Shown here piece by piece: positions 61,926-64,000 of a DNA stretch of 64,000 nt. How positions within the stretch are numbered: position 1 is the first letter of the stretch; every line of letters starts with the position of its first letter. The stretch is from Pseudomonas antarctica (GTDB lineage: Bacteria; Pseudomonadota; Gammaproteobacteria; Pseudomonadales; Pseudomonadaceae), in the NCBI RefSeq assembly GCF_001647715.1, contig NZ_CP015600.1, forward strand, positions 2,604,001-2,668,000. The letters are read 5' to 3'. The position numbers and the translations under genes are program-made. A model generated the notes under the pieces. It was not told where the DNA came from and searched no databases. It worked only from the letters and a program-made list of their open reading frames with translations.

Positions 61926-63170
61926 TTACTTCATGGCGTGCTCGTCGATCAAGGCCCGACGCGGCGCAGTGCGGCTGCATTTGGCCAGCGCCTGATGGAT
62001 GTCTGCCAGCAGGTCGGCGACATCCTCAAGCCCGACCGACAACCGCACCAGGCCCTCGCTGATACCGTGTTGCGCACGTTCTTCGGGGGTGTAGGTGGAA
62101 TGGGTCATGCTGGCCGGGTGCTGGGCCAGCGACTCGGCATCGCCCAGGCTGACTGCGCGGGTGAATAACCCGAGGGCATTCATGAAGCGCCGACCGGTCT
62201 CGATGCCGCCCTTGAGTTCAAACGCAATCATGCCGCCGGACAGTTTCATCTGGCGTGCCGCCAATTCGTATTGTGGGAAAGAGCGCAGCCCGGGGTAGGT
62301 CACCCACTGCACGGCCGGGTGCGCCTGCAAGGCTTCGGCCACCGCCTGGGCGTTGCTGCAATGGCGGTCCATGCGCAGGGCCAGCGTCTTGAGGCCGCGC
62401 ATCAACAGTGAGGCGTCCTGGGGCGACATCACCGCGCCGGTCAAGTCTTTGAGCCCTTGCAGGCGGATGCGTTGCGCCAGGGCCTGATTGCTCACGGCGA
62501 TACCGGCAGTGATGTCACCATGGCCGCTGAGGTATTTAGTGGCCGAGTGCACCACCACGTCGGCCCCCAGCTCCAGGGGGCGTTGCAGATAAGGCGTGCA
62601 GTAAGTGTTGTCGACCACCACGGTGACGTTGGGCTGCTGATGTGCGAGGTCGGCCACGGCGGCAATATCCACCAATCGAAGGTTGGGGTTGGCCGGGGTC
62701 TCACAGTAGATCATGCGGGTGGCGGGGGTGAGTGCAGCGCGCAGGGCGGCCAGGTCGGTGAGGTCGACATGACGCACCTTGATACCGAATTCACCGATGC
62801 CGTGGTGCAGCAGGGCGAAGGTGCAACCGTAGAGGGTCTGGCTGACGATCACTTCATCGCCCGGGCGCAGCAGGGTCCAGAACGTCGCGGCAATCGCGCC
62901 CATGCCAGAACTGAAGGCCACGGCCGCCTCACCGTTTTCCAGGGTCGCCATGCGCGATTCGAGCAGCGCCAGGGTCGGGTTGGAAATACGCGTATAAAAA
63001 TGGCCGCTGGCTTCACCGGCAAAGCAGGCAGCGCCGTATTCAACCGTGGGAAAAGCGAACGTGGCGGACAGGTAGATAGGCGGCACGAGCGCGCCGTGAT
63101 GGTCCTTGGGGTCATAACCGTGGTGGATAGCGCGGGTGGAAAAGCCGAATGTGTTGTGTTTATTGTTCAT
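61926..63170 (-). CDS. mdeA: Methionine gamma-lyase
   Basis: A 414-residue PLP enzyme that splits L-methionine into methanethiol, 2-oxobutyrate and ammonia. It reads closely along the P. putida enzyme: [13 protein letters not shown] at the start, the catalytic Cys typical of true methionine gamma-lyases in [13 protein letters not shown] near residue 116, the PLP lysine in [11 protein letters not shown] near 210, and the [20 protein letters not shown] tail. AAGGAG lies 8 bases before the ATG. Divergent from an Lrp-family regulator, the mdeA-mdeR arrangement known in pseudomonads. Confidence 0.92.
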   Translation of the reverse strand: MNNKHNTFGFSTRAIHHGYDPKDHHGALVPPIYLSATFAFPTVEYGAACFAGEASGHFYTRISNPTLALLESRMATLENGEAAVAFSSGMGAIAATFWTLLRPGDEVIVSQTLYGCTFALLHHGIGEFGIKVRHVDLTDLAALRAALTPATRMIYCETPANPNLRLVDIAAVADLAHQQPNVTVVVDNTYCTPYLQRPLELGADVVVHSATKYLSGHGDITAGIAVSNQALAQRIRLQGLKDLTGAVMSPQDASLLMRGLKTLALRMDRHCSNAQAVAEALQAHPAVQWVTYPGLRSFPQYELAARQMKLSGGMIAFELKGGIETGRRFMNALGLFTRAVSLGDAESLAQHPASMTHSTYTPEERAQHGISEGLVRLSVGLEDVADLLADIHQALAKCSRTAPRRALIDEHAMK

Positions 63171-63293
63171 GTCGGGCGCTCCTTATTTCCTACAATGCTA
63201 TGCTCATAACCACAGATGAACGTTGCAACATTGGCAGGAAAATCCCGGATTAAGGGACGAAATATCCATAAAAATAATGAATAGAGGCAAGCT
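63171..63293. promoter_or_regulatory. Divergent mdeA-mdeR control region
   Basis: A 123-bp AT-richer gap between two divergent starts. It contains the palindrome GTTGCAAC (63222-63229) within AACGTTGCAACATT, a candidate Lrp-type operator half. No promoter boxes are claimed. Confidence 0.4.
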
Positions 63294-63764
63294 ATGCCCG
63301 TCAGCCTGGATCGCACCGACAAAGCGCTTTTAAACGCATTGCAAGGCAATGCCCGCCTGACCGTGGCCGAGTTGGCCGACCGTGTTGCCCTGACCACTTC
63401 GCCGTGCTGGCGACGGGTGCGCAACCTGGAGGAGAGCGGGGTGATCAGCGGCTATCAGGCGATCCTCTCGCCCAAGGCGCTGGGGTATGGCGTGACGGCA
63501 TTTGTCAGCATCATGATGGAGAGCCACACCCAGGAAATCGCTCGCGCGTTTGAGCAACGATTGCTGGACATTCCCGAGATCGTGGCGTGCCATAACGTGT
63601 CGGGGCGCTATGACTTTTTACTTGAGGTAGTGGCCAAGGATCTGGAGTCGTTTGGCGAGTTTGCGCGGGAGGTGTTGCAGACCTTGCCTTGCGTCAAAGA
63701 GATCTATTCGAGCTTTTCCTACAAGTCGGTACGGCGGTTGCGGGTGATACCTTTGCCTGGGTGA
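63294..63764 (+). CDS. mdeR: Lrp/AsnC-family regulator, probable activator of mdeA
   Basis: 156 residues. The N-terminal winged helix (LDRTDKALLNALQGNARLTV, then TTSPCWRRVRNLEESGVISG) is followed by a RAM/AsnC ligand domain (GYGVTAFVSIMMESHT, CHNVSGRYDFLLEVVAKDLE). AGAGG lies 7 bases before the ATG. Position next to mdeA identifies it with MdeR, which responds to methionine-related amino acids; that role is inferred from position. Confidence 0.88.
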   Translation: MPVSLDRTDKALLNALQGNARLTVAELADRVALTTSPCWRRVRNLEESGVISGYQAILSPKALGYGVTAFVSIMMESHTQEIARAFEQRLLDIPEIVACHNVSGRYDFLLEVVAKDLESFGEFAREVLQTLPCVKEIYSSFSYKSVRRLRVIPLPG

Positions 63765-63842
63765 CCGAGTACCTATCCCCGGTCTGCCAGCCCCCGCGCC
63801 GCCGACAAAGACTGTATCGCGCCAGCCGCCTGAAGTAGCCGT

Positions 63843-64000
63843 TCAGTTTGTCTTCAAGTACCCGCGTGGCGTGGTGCCGGTCATGCGTTTGAAGAAGGCG
63901 ATCAACGCGCTGTCACTGGCAAAGCCCAGTTCGAAGGCGCAGTAGCCCACGTTACGTCCCGTGGCGAGCAATTCGATGACTCGCATCAAGCGCCACTGCT
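63843..64000 (-). CDS. AraC-family regulator, C-terminal fragment at the window edge
   Basis: Reading leftward from the right edge in one open frame gives about 52 residues: WRLMRVIELLATGRNVGYCA, then FELGFASDSALIAFFKRMTG, then TTPRGYLKTN and a stop at 63843. This is the second helix-turn-helix of the AraC family (A.ELGFAS.SA...FFKR..G.TP..Y). The effector domain and start lie beyond the window. Its target is unknown. Confidence 0.85.
   Translation of the reverse strand, partial: QWRLMRVIELLATGRNVGYCAFELGFASDSALIAFFKRMTGTTPRGYLKTN

Overview
The window is a chromosomal segment of a Pseudomonas of the P. fluorescens group. This rests on high-GC codon use, dense REP/REPIN repeats, and a gene order (cysI, DUF934, DUF2970, metH, cti, nfuA) that resembles the PA1837-PA1847 neighbourhood of P. 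aeruginosa as I remember it. It also carries the second half of a viscosin-type lipopeptide assembly line. No rRNA, tRNA, CRISPR array, transposase or integrase was seen.

Layout. 0-10 kb holds central metabolism: a partial Coa1-like protein, an FMN reductase, pyruvate:quinone oxidoreductase (poxB), an Old-Yellow-Enzyme-family oxidoreductase divergent from a MerR regulator, sulfite/nitrite reductase (cysI) with DUF934, and an orphan periplasmic sugar-type binding protein. 9.8-15.2 kb holds a 1617-residue dermonecrotic-toxin-like (DUF6543-type) protein and, facing it, a short ORF that looks like the truncated N-terminal part of a second such protein. 15.3-23.2 kb is metH, cti (cis-trans fatty acid isomerase) and nfuA. 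23.3-33.3 kb is a cobalamin region: cobM-cobE-cbtA-cbtB on the minus strand and cobW-cobN-chlI-VWA on the plus strand. Each arm is headed by its own cobalamin riboswitch, and the two riboswitches point away from each other.

33.5-61.7 kb is the lipopeptide locus: two NRPS genes (4303 and 3778 residues, seven C-A-T modules, tandem thioesterases), then macA and macB, then a convergent LuxR-type regulator. Reading the A-domain pockets by eye gives Thr-Val-Leu-Ser-Leu-Ser-Ile, which matches residues 3-9 of viscosin. The C-domain types give the viscosin D/L pattern if the fourth C domain, whose N-terminal HH is changed to HY, does not epimerise. The initiating NRPS (Leu1-Glu2) is not in the window. 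61.9-63.8 kb is methionine gamma-lyase (mdeA) with its divergent Lrp-type regulator, and the right edge cuts an AraC-family regulator.

Three copies (1425-2281, 21511-22457, 25817-26506) of a long, highly structured, non-coding inverted-repeat element fill the larger intergenic spaces. Each has arms of about 200-285 bp bounded by GTACATATCCGTT-type ends and a REP-type core. They explain almost all the sequence that genes do not, and are the least familiar feature here.
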